This document shows positions 1 to 8,335 of a stretch of 42,037 nt of DNA, one piece after another. The stretch is from NCBI GenBank assembly GCA_944392455.1, contig CALXWP010000012.1:1-42037 (forward strand), in the 5' to 3' direction. Within the stretch, counting starts at the first letter, position 1. Each line of letters begins with the position of its first letter. The position numbers and the translations under genes were made by a program. This DNA comes from an uncultured Clostridia bacterium (lineage in GTDB: Bacteria; Bacillota; Clostridia; TANB77; CAG-508). A model generated the notes under the pieces. It searched no databases and was not told the origin of the DNA. It worked only from the letters and a program-made list of their open reading frames with translations.

Positions 1-104
1 AACGCAGTCATATGTTTTGATATTTCAAAGTATATATTTTTTAATAAATTGTGACACATCATTGACTAACCTACAATCGAAACAGATAATATTTTTCTTA
101 TATA

Positions 105-133
105 TAGATAAATACGATAAAATGTAGTATAAT
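105..133 (+). promoter_or_regulatory. Putative sigma-A promoter of the PIN-domain gene
   Basis: The -10 box TATAAT at 128-133 is perfect. The hexamer 17 bases upstream, TAGATA at 105-110, is a weak -35 box. The ATG of the PIN gene lies 20 bases downstream of the -10 box, with AGAGG as ribosome binding site. Confidence 0.4.
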
Positions 134-152
134 AGAAAGAGAGGTTGATTTT

Positions 153-593
153 ATGCTAAAATTATATTTAGATACTTGTTGTTATAATAGACCATTTGAT
201 GATTTAGAACAAGAAAAAATAAACCTAGAGGCAAATGCAATAGAGAATATATTTAGAAAGCATATAAATAAAGAAGTAGAAATTTATAAAAGTATGGTAA
301 TAGATTTTGAAATATCCAAAATCAAATTAGATAATAAAAGACGACAAGTAGAAGATTTATATGACGCAATGGAATTATCACAAATTACTTATACACCAGA
401 AATTAAACAAAGAGCATTAGAATTAAAGCAATTTAATATAAAAGATATGGATGCATTACATTTATCTTTTGCAGAGAGTGCAGATATAGATTATTTTATT
501 ACAACTGACAGGTTGTTAATAAATGCTTCAAAAAGAGCAAATTTAAGAATTAAAGTTATAAATCCAATAGAATTTATTATGGAGGTGATTTAA
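153..593 (+). CDS. PIN-domain protein, probable toxin RNase (VapC-like)
   Basis: This 146-residue protein has the layout of a PIN-domain metal-dependent RNase. The N-terminal strand LYLDTCCYNRPFDD carries the first acidic residue, D7. Further acidic positions are D100 in KDMDALH and D119 in FITTDR near the C terminus, as expected for the PIN active site. The start is an ATG with AGAGG eight bases upstream. The stop codon TAA directly abuts the ATG of the next gene, and the GGAGGTG that serves that gene lies in the last codons of this one, so the two are translationally coupled. The pair resembles chromosomal PIN toxin/partner modules with the subfamily signature DTCCYNRPFDD. Toxicity and RNA target are inferred from the family. 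It could also be a non-toxic PIN nuclease. Confidence 0.8.
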   Translation: MLKLYLDTCCYNRPFDDLEQEKINLEANAIENIFRKHINKEVEIYKSMVIDFEISKIKLDNKRRQVEDLYDAMELSQITYTPEIKQRALELKQFNIKDMDALHLSFAESADIDYFITTDRLLINASKRANLRIKVINPIEFIMEVI

Positions 594-794
594 ATGGCTG
601 TAACAGTAAGAGAGTTAGAAAGAATAAGACGAGAAGGTCTTAAAGCTTTAAAAGATAAATTAGGTGTTGAAGGTATGATAAAATTTATACAAATGTATAG
701 TGATGGAAAAGGAGATTATACAAAGGAAAAATATGAAAACAATGAAGAATTGACAATAGAAGATTTTGAAAAATATTTAGCTGAAAACAACTAA
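594..794 (+). CDS. Small partner of the PIN protein, candidate antitoxin
   Basis: A 66-residue charged protein that begins immediately after the stop of the PIN gene. GGAGGTGATT just upstream is a strong ribosome binding site inside the upstream reading frame. The sequence (LKDKLGVEGMIKFIQMYS, then GDYTKEKYE) matches my memory of short proteins found next to PIN proteins of this subfamily, in which a G-x-x-x-x-IRFIQ-like helix is followed by GxGDYT. It has no recognisable DNA-binding fold. The order toxin then partner is the reverse of classical vapBC. The antitoxin role is inferred from position only. No terminator follows directly; the next is at 901-936. Confidence 0.6.
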   Translation: MAVTVRELERIRREGLKALKDKLGVEGMIKFIQMYSDGKGDYTKEKYENNEELTIEDFEKYLAENN

Positions 795-811
795 TCAAAT
801 GTTAATCGCAA

Positions 812-905
812 CCCTATTTGCGTAATATAAATGCATAGGTGAACAGATGTAACTCTTTGGCTCTACTTGCGACAAATAAATGCGTAGATGAACAAATTAT
901 AAAAA
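812..905. repeat. Imperfect 49-bp tandem duplication
   Basis: Two copies of a unit containing TTGCG, ATAAATGC, a TAG, and TGAACA lie head to tail at a period of about 49 bases (TTGCG ends at 822 and again at 871). Only part of each unit is conserved. The repeat sits between the PIN module and the recombinase gene. I do not recognise it. Confidence 0.5.
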
Positions 906-936
906 GCTATTCCTAAATGCAGGAGTAGTTTTTTTA
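901..936 (+). terminator. Rho-independent terminator after the PIN module
   Basis: The stem CTATTCCT pairs with AGGAGTAG (one G-U pair) around a short loop, flanked by an A-run before and a T-run after. It can work in both directions but suits the PIN/partner operon. Confidence 0.7.
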
Positions 937-945
937 TGCGTTTTA

Positions 946-974
946 TTGCTTTTTTATAACTTATATGCTAAAAT
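946..974 (+). promoter_or_regulatory. Putative promoter of the first serine recombinase
   Basis: TTGCTT at 946-951, a 17-base spacer, and TAAAAT at 969-974. The gene starts 63 bases further on. Confidence 0.5.
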
Positions 975-1037
975 GTAACAGAACGGATATGAAGTTACCG
1001 ACATAAAACAACATATAAGAAAGTGAGAAATTAAGTT

Positions 1038-2618
1038 ATGAAAATTGCAGCATATTGTAGAGTTTCAACTGAAAAGGAAGCACAAATAGACTCTCTTGAA
1101 AAGCAAATAGAGTTTTTTAATGAATTTACAAAAAAGAATGGCTATGAGTTGTACAAGCTATATGCAGATGAAGGAATTTCTGGAAAACAAATAAAACACA
1201 GAAAGCAATTCCAACAAATGATGAAAGACGCAAAGGCAAAAAAATTTGAAAGAGTAGTTGTAAAAGATGTAAGCCGTTTTGCAAGAAATACAGTAGATTT
1301 ATTACAAAGTATAAGAGAATTAAAATCTTATGGAATACAAGTAGACTTTTTAAATAATGGCGAAGTTATGGAAGGTGGATCTGAATTTATACTAACAATT
1401 TTAGGTGCAATGGCACAACAGGAAAGTGCCAATATGTCTAAAAGAGTTAAATTTGGAAAAGACATTACTGCTAAAAAAGGAAGAGTACCTAATTTGGTAT
1501 TTGGTTATGACAAAATACCAGGTGAAAAATATACATTAAAAATAAACGAAGAAGAAGCAAAAATTGTAAAAGAAATATTTGAAAGCTATGTATATAAAGG
1601 TACTGGTACAACAAAAATTGCTTGGGAATTAAATGATAGAGGAATAAGAACAAAGAAAACAAAGTCAAAATGGGTCCAAACTTCTATTGTAAGAATGCTA
1701 AAAAATCCAATATATACAGGCAGAGTAACAAATAAGAAATCAGAAATTACTGACTTTATAACAGGAGCAAGAAAAGAGCTACCAGAAGAAGATTGGCTTA
1801 TTTCTGACAAACCAGAAATGAGAATTATATCAGATGAATTGTTTAATAGAGCACAAGATATTTTAAAACAAAGGTCAAATGAATTTAAACTAAACAATAA
1901 AAGAGAAAAAACAGAATATGTATTTAGTACACTTATCTATTGTAAACATTGTGGTTATTCATTTAGAAGGATAAGAAGGAAATATACAGAAGAAGGTAAA
2001 GAATATATAAGATGGGTATGTAGTGGAAGAAATTCGATGGGTGTAAACCATTGCCCTAATACAACTGTTATAGATGAAGAAGAACTTTTAAATGCTATTA
2101 AAGAATATCTTAAAAGTATAATTTCAAATAAAAAGAACTTTATGAAAGCTGTAGAAAAAGAATTTGAAAAAATAACAGCTTTAAGAGAAAGCAATGAAAG
2201 AAGTGAAGAAAGCCTACTTAAAGAAATAGAAAAAGTAACAGTTAAAAAACAAAAATATATGGAAATGTTCCAAAATGAAGTAATCAATATGCAAGAACTA
2301 AAACAATATACAAATCCATTAAATGAAGATATAGCAAGATTAGAAAGAGAACTAAAGCTAATTACTTCTGAAATAAAGGAAAAAGATGTATTAGAAAAAG
2401 AACTAACAAAAACAATAGGTACAGTTGATGATATTTTAAATAATGAAACAATTACAAATGCTATGCTTAAAACAATAATAGATGCTATTTACGTAGATAG
2501 CGAAGGAAATGTAGAAGTAAGACTAAAATTATTAAATGAAATTGGAAGTCAGCCTACAGTAATTACAAATTTTGAAGATATTAATTCTACCGTTACGAAA
2601 AGTAACAACTGTACATAA
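1038..2618 (+). CDS. Large serine recombinase (resolvase/invertase family)
   Basis: A 526-residue site-specific recombinase. Residues 1-140 are the resolvase catalytic domain with the nucleophile S10 in YCRVST and the arginine-rich VSRFARNTVDL segment at 78-88. The recombinase domain follows at about 150-270 (YTGRV). A zinc ribbon has C302, C305, C328 and C339, followed by a long coiled coil up to about residue 460. This is the layout of integrases of phages and integrative elements. The ribosome binding site is weak (AGAAAGTGAG). No relaxase or phage genes accompany it, so it may be a remnant or the end of an element reaching beyond the window. An open frame in a different phase continues past its stop; see 2572-2781. 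Confidence 0.9.
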   Translation: MKIAAYCRVSTEKEAQIDSLEKQIEFFNEFTKKNGYELYKLYADEGISGKQIKHRKQFQQMMKDAKAKKFERVVVKDVSRFARNTVDLLQSIRELKSYGIQVDFLNNGEVMEGGSEFILTILGAMAQQESANMSKRVKFGKDITAKKGRVPNLVFGYDKIPGEKYTLKINEEEAKIVKEIFESYVYKGTGTTKIAWELNDRGIRTKKTKSKWVQTSIVRMLKNPIYTGRVTNKKSEITDFITGARKELPEEDWLISDKPEMRIISDELFNRAQDILKQRSNEFKLNNKREKTEYVFSTLIYCKHCGYSFRRIRRKYTEEGKEYIRWVCSGRNSMGVNHCPNTTVIDEEELLNAIKEYLKSIISNKKNFMKAVEKEFEKITALRESNERSEESLLKEIEKVTVKKQKYMEMFQNEVINMQELKQYTNPLNEDIARLERELKLITSEIKEKDVLEKELTKTIGTVDDILNNETITNAMLKTIIDAIYVDSEGNVEVRLKLLNEIGSQPTVITNFEDINSTVTKSNNCT

Positions 2619-2781
2619 AGATGTAAGTGAAAGACTACAAAAAATAAGCCCTTATTTAGCTGCAGAAGTAAGAAGCATTTTAGATGAGAATAAAGCTGAG
2701 AGACATATTAGAGGTGGTATGGCAACCAAAAGAAAATATAGTCATAAACAAGATAATTCTCAATCAGACAAAGCTGTATAA
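2572..2781 (+). CDS. Small ORF overlapping the recombinase end, possible displaced C-terminal tail
   Basis: A 69-codon frame that overlaps the last 47 bases of the recombinase in another phase. It opens with TTG and no ribosome binding site. From about residue 10 it reads as a plausible charged, helical protein (DVSERLQKISPYLAAEVRS, then ERHIRGGMATKRKYSH) and ends just before a strong terminator. Either it is a separate small protein, or it is the true C terminus of the recombinase displaced by one extra base in the A-run near 2598-2601. Unlike the four frame changes at CGG codons in this window, no CGG is present here. I do not recognise a family. Confidence 0.35.
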   Translation: MKILILPLRKVTTVHKDVSERLQKISPYLAAEVRSILDENKAERHIRGGMATKRKYSHKQDNSQSDKAV

Positions 2782-2812
2782 AAGCTGATAAGTTTAAGTT
2801 ATCAGCTTTTTA
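2781..2812. terminator. Bidirectional terminator between the recombinase and prs
   Basis: A perfect 11-bp stem, AAAGCTGATAA pairing with TTATCAGCTTT, around a 7-base loop, with T-rich flanks on both strands. It lies between the converging recombinase and prs genes. Confidence 0.85.
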
Positions 2813-2839
2813 TTTCTTTATATTATTTTTTATAATCAT

Positions 2840-3784
2840 TTATTCTAACGCAAATAATTCTCCTATTGGTTTTGCTTCATTTATTCTTTTTATTGCTTCT
2901 GCAAAAAGAGGTGCTATTGTTAATACCTTTATTTTATCTATTTGTTTTTCTTTAGGAAGTGGAATAGTATTTGTTATAACTAATTCTTTAATTGGTGAAT
3001 CCTGTATTCTTTTAACTGCATTTGCTGATAATATCCCATGTGTGCATCCTGCATATATTTCCTTTGCTCCATTTTCTTCTAATATTCTTGCTGTTTCTAT
3101 TAAAGACCCTGCTGTATCTACTTCATCATCAAATATAATTGCTTCTTTATTTCTTACTTCACCAATAACACTACTTGCAATTGCTCTATCATCATTTCCA
3201 GATCTTCTTTTATCTATCAATGCAATTGGACAATTAAAATATTCAGAATATTTATATGCTTTTTTTGAACTACCAGCATCAGTCGCTACTATTACCATAT
3301 TCTTTAAATTCTTTTCTTTAAAATATTTTTGTAAAATATTTTGAGCAGATAATCTATCACAATTAATATTAAAATATGCTTGTATGGCTGGATTGTGTAA
3401 ATCACAAGTTATAACTCTTGTAGCTCCTGCTGCTTCTAACAATTCTTGCATTAACTTAGCTGTTACAGGTATTCTTGGTTGATCTTTTTTATCTGATCTA
3501 GAATACAAATAATATGGTAATACCACATTTATATTTTTTACAGAAGCTCTTTTTAATGCATCTATTGATATTAAAAGCTCCATTACTCTTTCATTTACTG
3601 GTGGCATTGTTGTTTGAACAATATATACATCCTGTTCTCTTACAGTTTCTTCAATTTGTACAAATGTATTGTCATTTTTAAATTTCATAACATTCATTTT
3701 TCCCATTGGTATCTTTAAATAATCACATATTTCTTGTGTAAACTTCTCAGCTGTTGGACAAGCAAAAATTTTAATATTTTCCAT
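2840..3784 (-). CDS. prs: Ribose-phosphate pyrophosphokinase (PRPP synthetase)
   Basis: This 314-residue enzyme makes phosphoribosyl pyrophosphate from ribose 5-phosphate and ATP, feeding nucleotide, histidine and tryptophan synthesis. It has the usual length. Visible motifs are the catalytic histidine H130 in CDLH, the flexible-loop region SDKKDQPRIP at 97-106, and the PRPP-binding loop IIFDDEVDTAGSL at 216-228. Several otherwise invariant stretches of class I enzymes are altered (for example, the common DRxxxGR-type spacing), so it belongs to a divergent branch. It appears to be transcribed alone, with AAAGGGAG upstream of the ATG. Its transcript ends at the shared terminator at 2781-2812. 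Confidence 0.9.
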   Translation of the reverse strand: MENIKIFACPTAEKFTQEICDYLKIPMGKMNVMKFKNDNTFVQIEETVREQDVYIVQTTMPPVNERVMELLISIDALKRASVKNINVVLPYYLYSRSDKKDQPRIPVTAKLMQELLEAAGATRVITCDLHNPAIQAYFNINCDRLSAQNILQKYFKEKNLKNMVIVATDAGSSKKAYKYSEYFNCPIALIDKRRSGNDDRAIASSVIGEVRNKEAIIFDDEVDTAGSLIETARILEENGAKEIYAGCTHGILSANAVKRIQDSPIKELVITNTIPLPKEKQIDKIKVLTIAPLFAEAIKRINEAKPIGELFALE

Positions 3785-3925
3785 ATTCTACTCCCTTTCC
3801 TTTTATATTTTATTTATAATTTTAATATTAATATCAATTCATTTTACATTTCTATCCTATAATACTTTTATATTTTTTTCAATGCTTTATAATTATATAT
3901 TAGAAAAAGTATATAATTAAAATAT

Positions 3926-3966
3926 AAAAGGATTATTAAAAGTAAAAAACTTAAAATAATCCTTTT
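3926..3966 (-). terminator. Terminator of the fatty-acid operon
   Basis: AAAAGGATTATT at 3926-3937 pairs with AATAATCCTTTT at 3955-3966. On the minus strand the stem ends in a T-rich stretch directly after the fabI stop codon. Confidence 0.75.
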
Positions 3967-3969
3967 TAA

Positions 3970-4740
3970 CTAAATTCCCATTATATTATATCCATTATCT
4001 GCATAAATTACTTGACCAGTAATTGCTGAAGACATTTTGCTGAATAAGAAAGAAACAACATCTCCAACTTCTTCAGTTGTAACATTTCTTCTTAAAGGTG
4101 CTTTTTCTTCAACTACATCTAATATGCTTCCAAAATCTTTTATTCCTTTTGCAGATAGAGTCTTAATAGGTCCTGCAGAAACTGCATTAACTCTAATATT
4201 TTTCTTTCCTAAATTATCTGCTAAATATCTAACACTTGTTTCTAATGCTGCTTTAGCAACTCCCATTACATTATATCCTGGTAATACTTTTGTAGAACCA
4301 TAATATGTTAAAGAAACTAAACTTGCACCATCATTTAACATATCTAATTCTTCTGCTATTCTAGCTATAGCTACAAATGAATATGCACTTACATCATTAG
4401 CATGAGAAAAACCTTCTCTACTTGTTGTAATGAAATCATTTCTTAAATCTTCTGTATTAGCATGAGCTATACTATGTAATATTCCATCTAATTTTCCATT
4501 TTCAGATTTAATTTTTTCTAGGCATTCTTTTATTTTTTCATCATCTGAAGCATCACACTCATAAGCTTTTGCTCCTGGAATTTCAGATATTAAATCTTCT
4601 ACTTTTCCTCTATTTTCTTCTCCCATAAATGTAAATAATACAGTAGCACCATTATCAGCTGCTGATCTTGCAGCTCCCCATGCTATACTCCATTTGTTTC
4701 TAATTCCCATAATTAATACTTTTTTGTTTTCTAATAACAT
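3970..4740 (-). CDS. fabI: Enoyl-[acyl-carrier-protein] reductase, NADH-type (FabI)
   Basis: A 256-residue short-chain dehydrogenase that performs the last reduction of each fatty-acid elongation cycle. The N terminus has the FabI-type nucleotide loop (MGIRNKWSIAWGAA). The FabI active-site spacing Y-x6-K is present as YNVMGVAK at 156-163, with a further tyrosine pair at 146-147 and SAGPIKTLSAKGI afterwards. These features separate it from FabG. It is the last gene of the fab/acc operon, 56 bases after accA, and is followed by a terminator. FabI is the triclosan-sensitive isoform by family; no fabK or fabL is visible nearby. Confidence 0.93.
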   Translation of the reverse strand: MLLENKKVLIMGIRNKWSIAWGAARSAADNGATVLFTFMGEENRGKVEDLISEIPGAKAYECDASDDEKIKECLEKIKSENGKLDGILHSIAHANTEDLRNDFITTSREGFSHANDVSAYSFVAIARIAEELDMLNDGASLVSLTYYGSTKVLPGYNVMGVAKAALETSVRYLADNLGKKNIRVNAVSAGPIKTLSAKGIKDFGSILDVVEEKAPLRRNVTTEEVGDVVSFLFSKMSSAITGQVIYADNGYNIMGI

Positions 4741-4796
4741 TATTTTTTTCCTCCTCTTTCTTAGAAAATAAGTATATTTTATCTTTAATTATTATT

Positions 4797-5589
4797 TTAC
4801 ATATTTCTAAACTTTTGATATCTTTTTTCTGTTAATTCATCATTATCAATTCCTTGTAACTCTTTAGTTATAGATACTATTCTTTTCTTTATAGTTTCTG
4901 ACATTTTTTCTACATCTGTTTTTGCATTTCCATTAGGTTCTTTTAAAACTTCGTCAATTACCCCTAATTTTAATAAGTCTTTTGCAGTTAATTTCATCTT
5001 TTCTGCTGCTTCTTCAGCTCTAGAACTATCTTTCCAAAGAATACTTGCATATCCTTCTGGCGAAAGAATTGAATATACTGCATTTTCAAGCATTAATACT
5101 CTGTCGCCTACGCCAATTGCTAAAGCTCCTCCACTTGAACCTTCTCCTATTACAATTGTTATAATAGGTACTTTTAAATCTGACATTTCCATTAAACTTC
5201 TTGCTATTGCTTCACCTTGTCCTCTTTCTTCAGCTCCAAGTCCAGGGTATGCTCCTTTAGTATCTATAAATGTAACAACTGGTCTTCCGAAATTTTTCTG
5301 CCTGTTTCATAAATCTTAAAGCTTTTCTATATGCTTCTGGATTTGGCATACCAAAATTCCTTTCAATATTTTCTTTAGTATTTCTACCTTTTTGTTCTCC
5401 TATAATTGTATAATTTTGTTTACCAATATTTCCAAGTCCACATACAATTGACTTATCATCTTTAAAATATCTATCACCATGAAGTTCCATAAACTCATCA
5501 AAAATGTTTTCTATGTAATCTAATGCTGTTGGTCTATCTGCTTCTCTTGCAATTTTTACTCTATCCCATGCTGTAATTTTACTTGGCAT
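4797..5589 (-). CDS. accA: Acetyl-CoA carboxylase carboxyltransferase alpha subunit, needs +1 frameshift at CGG
   Basis: Alpha subunit of the carboxyltransferase that, with AccD, transfers CO2 from biotin to acetyl-CoA. Codons 1-100 read in frame to QAEKF. The next codon is CGG, after which the original frame ends within 10 codons. Dropping the C at 5289 gives [18 protein letters not shown], the conserved core of AccA, and continues to the stop at 4797 for a total of about 263 residues, normal for Firmicutes. The crotonase-fold oxyanion region [12 protein letters not shown] follows. The gene overlaps accD by 11 bases, and the GGAGGT that serves its ATG lies inside accD. Since AccA should be essential for this pathway, a dead gene is unlikely. 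Programmed frameshifting, discussed in the findings, or a sequence error are the alternatives. Confidence 0.9.
5284..5292 (-). other. +1 frameshift site in accA (TTT CGG A)
   Basis: Read on the minus strand, the site is TTT-CGG-AAG. Moving from TTT to GGA by skipping the C at 5289 restores AccA. This is one of four sites in the window with the same rule. Confidence 0.75.
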
Positions 5590-6448
5590 TTTTATTACCT
5601 CCTTTATGAAGTAATATTAATTTATATAATGTTTCTTTCATATCTTGTCTGCTTACAATTTTATCAACAAATCCATGTTCTAATAAAAACTCTGCAGTTT
5701 GAAAACCTTCTGGTAAGTCTTGCCCAATTGTTTGTTTAATAACTCTTTGTCCTGCAAACCCAATCATTGCATTAGGTTCAGCTAAAATAATATCTCCTAA
5801 GCTTGCAAAACTTGCTGTTACTCCTCCATATGTTGGATCTGTTAAAACTGAAATATATAAATTTCCTGCTTTATTTAATTTTTTTACCGCTGCTGATGTT
5901 TTTGCCATTTGCATTAAAGAAATAATCCCTTCTTGCATTCTAGCACCACCAGAAGCACAGAATATGATTATTGGAAGTTTTAATTCTATTGCTTTTTCTA
6001 TAGAATAAGTAATTTTTTCTCCTACTATTTTTCCCATACTTCCCATCATGAAATTACTATCCATAACGCATAGTATTACTTTTTCTGAGTTTATTTTACC
6101 AATTCCACATTTTACAGCTTCATCTAATCCAGTTTTTTCTCTTAATGTTTCTAGTTTTTTTATATAATCATCCATCTTTAAAGGATTATCTGTATCTATT
6201 TTTAAGTTAAATTCTTTAAATGTTCCTTCATCAATTATTTGATCAACTCTTCTTCTGCTAGATAATCTAAAATGATTTCCACAATTGGGACACACGCTAT
6301 AATTTTTATGTAAGTCTTCTTTATATAATATCTCCTTACATTTACTACATTTAACCCATTTTCCTACAGGTATATCACTTCGATGCTCTTCTTTTTCTTG
6401 TGCTTCATTATCATATTCTATTCTTTTTTTTATTTTATCAATAACCAT
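5579..6448 (-). CDS. accD: Acetyl-CoA carboxylase carboxyltransferase beta subunit
   Basis: Beta subunit of the acetyl-CoA carboxyltransferase, 289 residues from the chosen start. A four-cysteine zinc ribbon (CSKC at 34-37, CPNC at 53-56) is followed by the crotonase-like carboxyltransferase domain with [12 protein letters not shown] and the [12 protein letters not shown] segment. An in-frame TTG eight codons upstream (6472) was rejected because the ATG at 6448 has AAAGG at proper spacing and matches the family N terminus. It lies 38 bases after accC, and its 3' end overlaps accA by 11 bases, consistent with coupled synthesis of equal amounts of the two subunits. Confidence 0.93.
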   Translation of the reverse strand: MVIDKIKKRIEYDNEAQEKEEHRSDIPVGKWVKCSKCKEILYKEDLHKNYSVCPNCGNHFRLSSRRRVDQIIDEGTFKEFNLKIDTDNPLKMDDYIKKLETLREKTGLDEAVKCGIGKINSEKVILCVMDSNFMMGSMGKIVGEKITYSIEKAIELKLPIIIFCASGGARMQEGIISLMQMAKTSAAVKKLNKAGNLYISVLTDPTYGGVTASFASLGDIILAEPNAMIGFAGQRVIKQTIGQDLPEGFQTAEFLLEHGFVDKIVSRQDMKETLYKLILLHKGGNKNAK

Positions 6449-6486
6449 TTTTCTAACCTTTCTTATATTCAAATTTATTATTGACT

Positions 6487-7824
6487 TTACATATATTTTT
6501 CTATAAATGATGTATCGTAATCATTGTTTATAAAATGTTCATTTGATAATATTCTAAATAGAAAATCTATATTTGTATCTATTCCATCTATAACACATTC
6601 TTCTAAAGCTCTCTTCATTTTTGCTATAGCTTCTTTTCTGTTTTCTGCATGTACTATTAGTTTTGCAATCATTGAATCATATACTGGTGGTATTGTATAT
6701 CCAGTATATACTGCTGTATCTATTCTTACACCATTACCTCCTGGTAAATTTAATTCTGTAATTGTTCCGGGACATGGTCTAAAGTTTTTATCTGGATTCT
6801 CTGCATTTATTCTACATTCTATTGCGTGTCCTCTAAATGTAATATCCTTTTGAGTAAATCCTAATGTTTCTCCAGATGCTATTTTTATTTGTTCTTTTAC
6901 TATATCTATTCCTGTTACCATTTCTGTTACAGGATGCTCTACTTGTATTCTTGTATTCATTTCCATGAAATAGAAATTTTTATCTTTATCTACTAAAAAT
7001 TCAATTGTTCCTGCATTTGTATAACCTGATGCTTTTACAGCTCTTATTGCTGCTTTTCCCATTTTTGCTCTTAATTCATCTGTAAGTACCATTGATGGAC
7101 TTTCTTCTAATACTTTTTGATTTCTTCTTTGTACAGAACAATCTCTTTCTCCTAAATGTACAACATTACCATGCTCATCAGCAATCACCTGCATTTCGAC
7201 ATGTCTAGGATTAACTATAAATTTCTCCATATATATAGCATCATCATTAAATGATAATTTTGCTTCTTGTTTTACTAAGTTAAAGGCATTTTCCATTTCT
7301 GATTCAAATTCTACTTTTCTAATACCTTTTCCTCCACCGCCAGCTGATGCTTTAAGTAAAACTGGGTATCCTATTTTTTTAGCACATTCTATAGCATCTT
7401 TAACATTTTCAATACATCCATCTGATCCAGGAACTACTGGAACTTTTGCATTTTTCATTAATTCTTTACTATGTGATTTATTTCCCATCATATCTATTAC
7501 TTTATATGATGGTCCTATAAATTTTAAATTACTTTCTTCACACATTTTTGCAAAACTTGCATTTTCTGACAAGAATCCAAAACCCGGATGAACACTATCA
7601 CAATTTGTAGTACAAGCTGCTTCTAATATATTTTGAATATTTAAATAACTTTTGCTTGATTGAGCAGGTCCTACACATATAGCTTCATCTGCAAGCTTTG
7701 TATGAAGTGCATCTTTGTCTGCTTCTGAATATATTGCAACTGTTTTTATATTTAATTCTTTACATGCTCTTATAATTCTTACAGCAATTTCTCCTCTGTT
7801 TGCAATTAAAACTTTCTTTAACAT
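6487..7824 (-). CDS. accC: Acetyl-CoA carboxylase biotin carboxylase subunit
   Basis: A 445-residue ATP-grasp enzyme that carboxylates the biotin of AccB using ATP and bicarbonate. It has the biotin-carboxylase N domain ([17 protein letters not shown]), the glycine-rich ATP loop [12 protein letters not shown], and the active-site stretch [19 protein letters not shown]. The length is normal. The start ATG has AAGGAG six bases upstream. That ribosome binding site region also forms the -35 box of the divergent promoter at 7835-7863. It is separated from fabZ, its operon partner, by the plus-strand orphan gene. A separate promoter for accC, or read-through of about 500 bases of antisense DNA, is therefore needed. 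Confidence 0.95.
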   Translation of the reverse strand: MLKKVLIANRGEIAVRIIRACKELNIKTVAIYSEADKDALHTKLADEAICVGPAQSSKSYLNIQNILEAACTTNCDSVHPGFGFLSENASFAKMCEESNLKFIGPSYKVIDMMGNKSHSKELMKNAKVPVVPGSDGCIENVKDAIECAKKIGYPVLLKASAGGGGKGIRKVEFESEMENAFNLVKQEAKLSFNDDAIYMEKFIVNPRHVEMQVIADEHGNVVHLGERDCSVQRRNQKVLEESPSMVLTDELRAKMGKAAIRAVKASGYTNAGTIEFLVDKDKNFYFMEMNTRIQVEHPVTEMVTGIDIVKEQIKIASGETLGFTQKDITFRGHAIECRINAENPDKNFRPCPGTITELNLPGGNGVRIDTAVYTGYTIPPVYDSMIAKLIVHAENRKEAIAKMKRALEECVIDGIDTNIDFLFRILSNEHFINNDYDTSFIEKYM

Positions 7825-7834
7825 GATATTCTCC

Positions 7835-7863
7835 TTGTAATTATTAATTATTTATGATACAAT
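7835..7863 (+). promoter_or_regulatory. Promoter of the orphan gene inside the fatty-acid operon
   Basis: TTGTAA at 7835-7840, a 17-base spacer and TACAAT at 7858-7863 form a good sigma-A promoter on the plus strand. The -35 box overlaps the translation start region of accC on the other strand. Confidence 0.6.
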
Positions 7864-7897
7864 ATTACTTACAACCACTTGAAAGGAGTGTGTATAT

Positions 7898-8233
7898 ATG
7901 AAAAATGTTACAAGCTACTCTCTGTTCGTAGAGGGTCAGGAAGACGCGCGGATGAATCGTGGCAAAAGACCAAATTCGGTCGAACAGCTCTCGGTCTTCT
8001 ACAGGCTTGGCTTCTTGTATGAAGCATCTCAAAACAAGCCTACGCGCTTGGAACTTATTGACGAACTCTTGCGGGAATTTACTTTCTGCAGAAGTGAACT
8101 TCCAAACCTTGCAGATATCTGCTTGGAAAGTCACTACAGTCACAGGATGTTAAAGCGTACAATGGAAATGATCGGATATGAAGTTCCGGCACGCCCTAAT
8201 TGTTCCAGCTTTCATGCTTGGAGAGTACGCTAA
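7898..8233 (+). CDS. Orphan protein of foreign base composition, inserted in the fab/acc operon
   Basis: A 111-codon ORF with its own promoter (7835-7863), a strong ribosome binding site (GAAAGGAGTG, about 8 bases before the ATG) and its own terminator (8267-8303). It lies on the strand opposite to the surrounding operon. Its codons (CTC, GGC, GAC, CGC, GCG) are clearly more GC-rich than those of every neighbour, which points to recent transfer. It contains two in-frame CGG codons, at about codons 18 and 66, whereas native genes here avoid CGG. If CGG triggers a +1 shift, the first would give GGA TGA, an immediate stop. No signal peptide or membrane segment is seen and I do not recognise a family. 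The overlapping minus-strand frame at 7865-8143 lacks such signals. Confidence 0.65.
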   Translation: MKNVTSYSLFVEGQEDARMNRGKRPNSVEQLSVFYRLGFLYEASQNKPTRLELIDELLREFTFCRSELPNLADICLESHYSHRMLKRTMEMIGYEVPARPNCSSFHAWRVR

Positions 8234-8266
8234 ATATACAAAGTTTTAGTTTCTAACATTTTTTCA

Positions 8267-8303
8267 GAGCTTGGGAGCGATATTTTGCTCCCCGGCTCAT
8301 TTT
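8267..8303 (+). terminator. Terminator of the orphan gene
   Basis: A 12-bp GC-rich stem (8267-8278 with 8287-8298, one mismatch and one G-U) with an 8-base loop is followed by a T-rich stretch on the plus strand. It is far more GC-rich than the native terminators here. Confidence 0.75.
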
Positions 8304-8335
8304 ATTTTGCTATTAAATTTTTGTTATTCTTTCTT

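Noticed and set aside
7865..8143. Minus-strand ORF antisense to the orphan gene
   Set aside because: No ribosome binding site or promoter, and it overlaps the better supported plus-strand gene.
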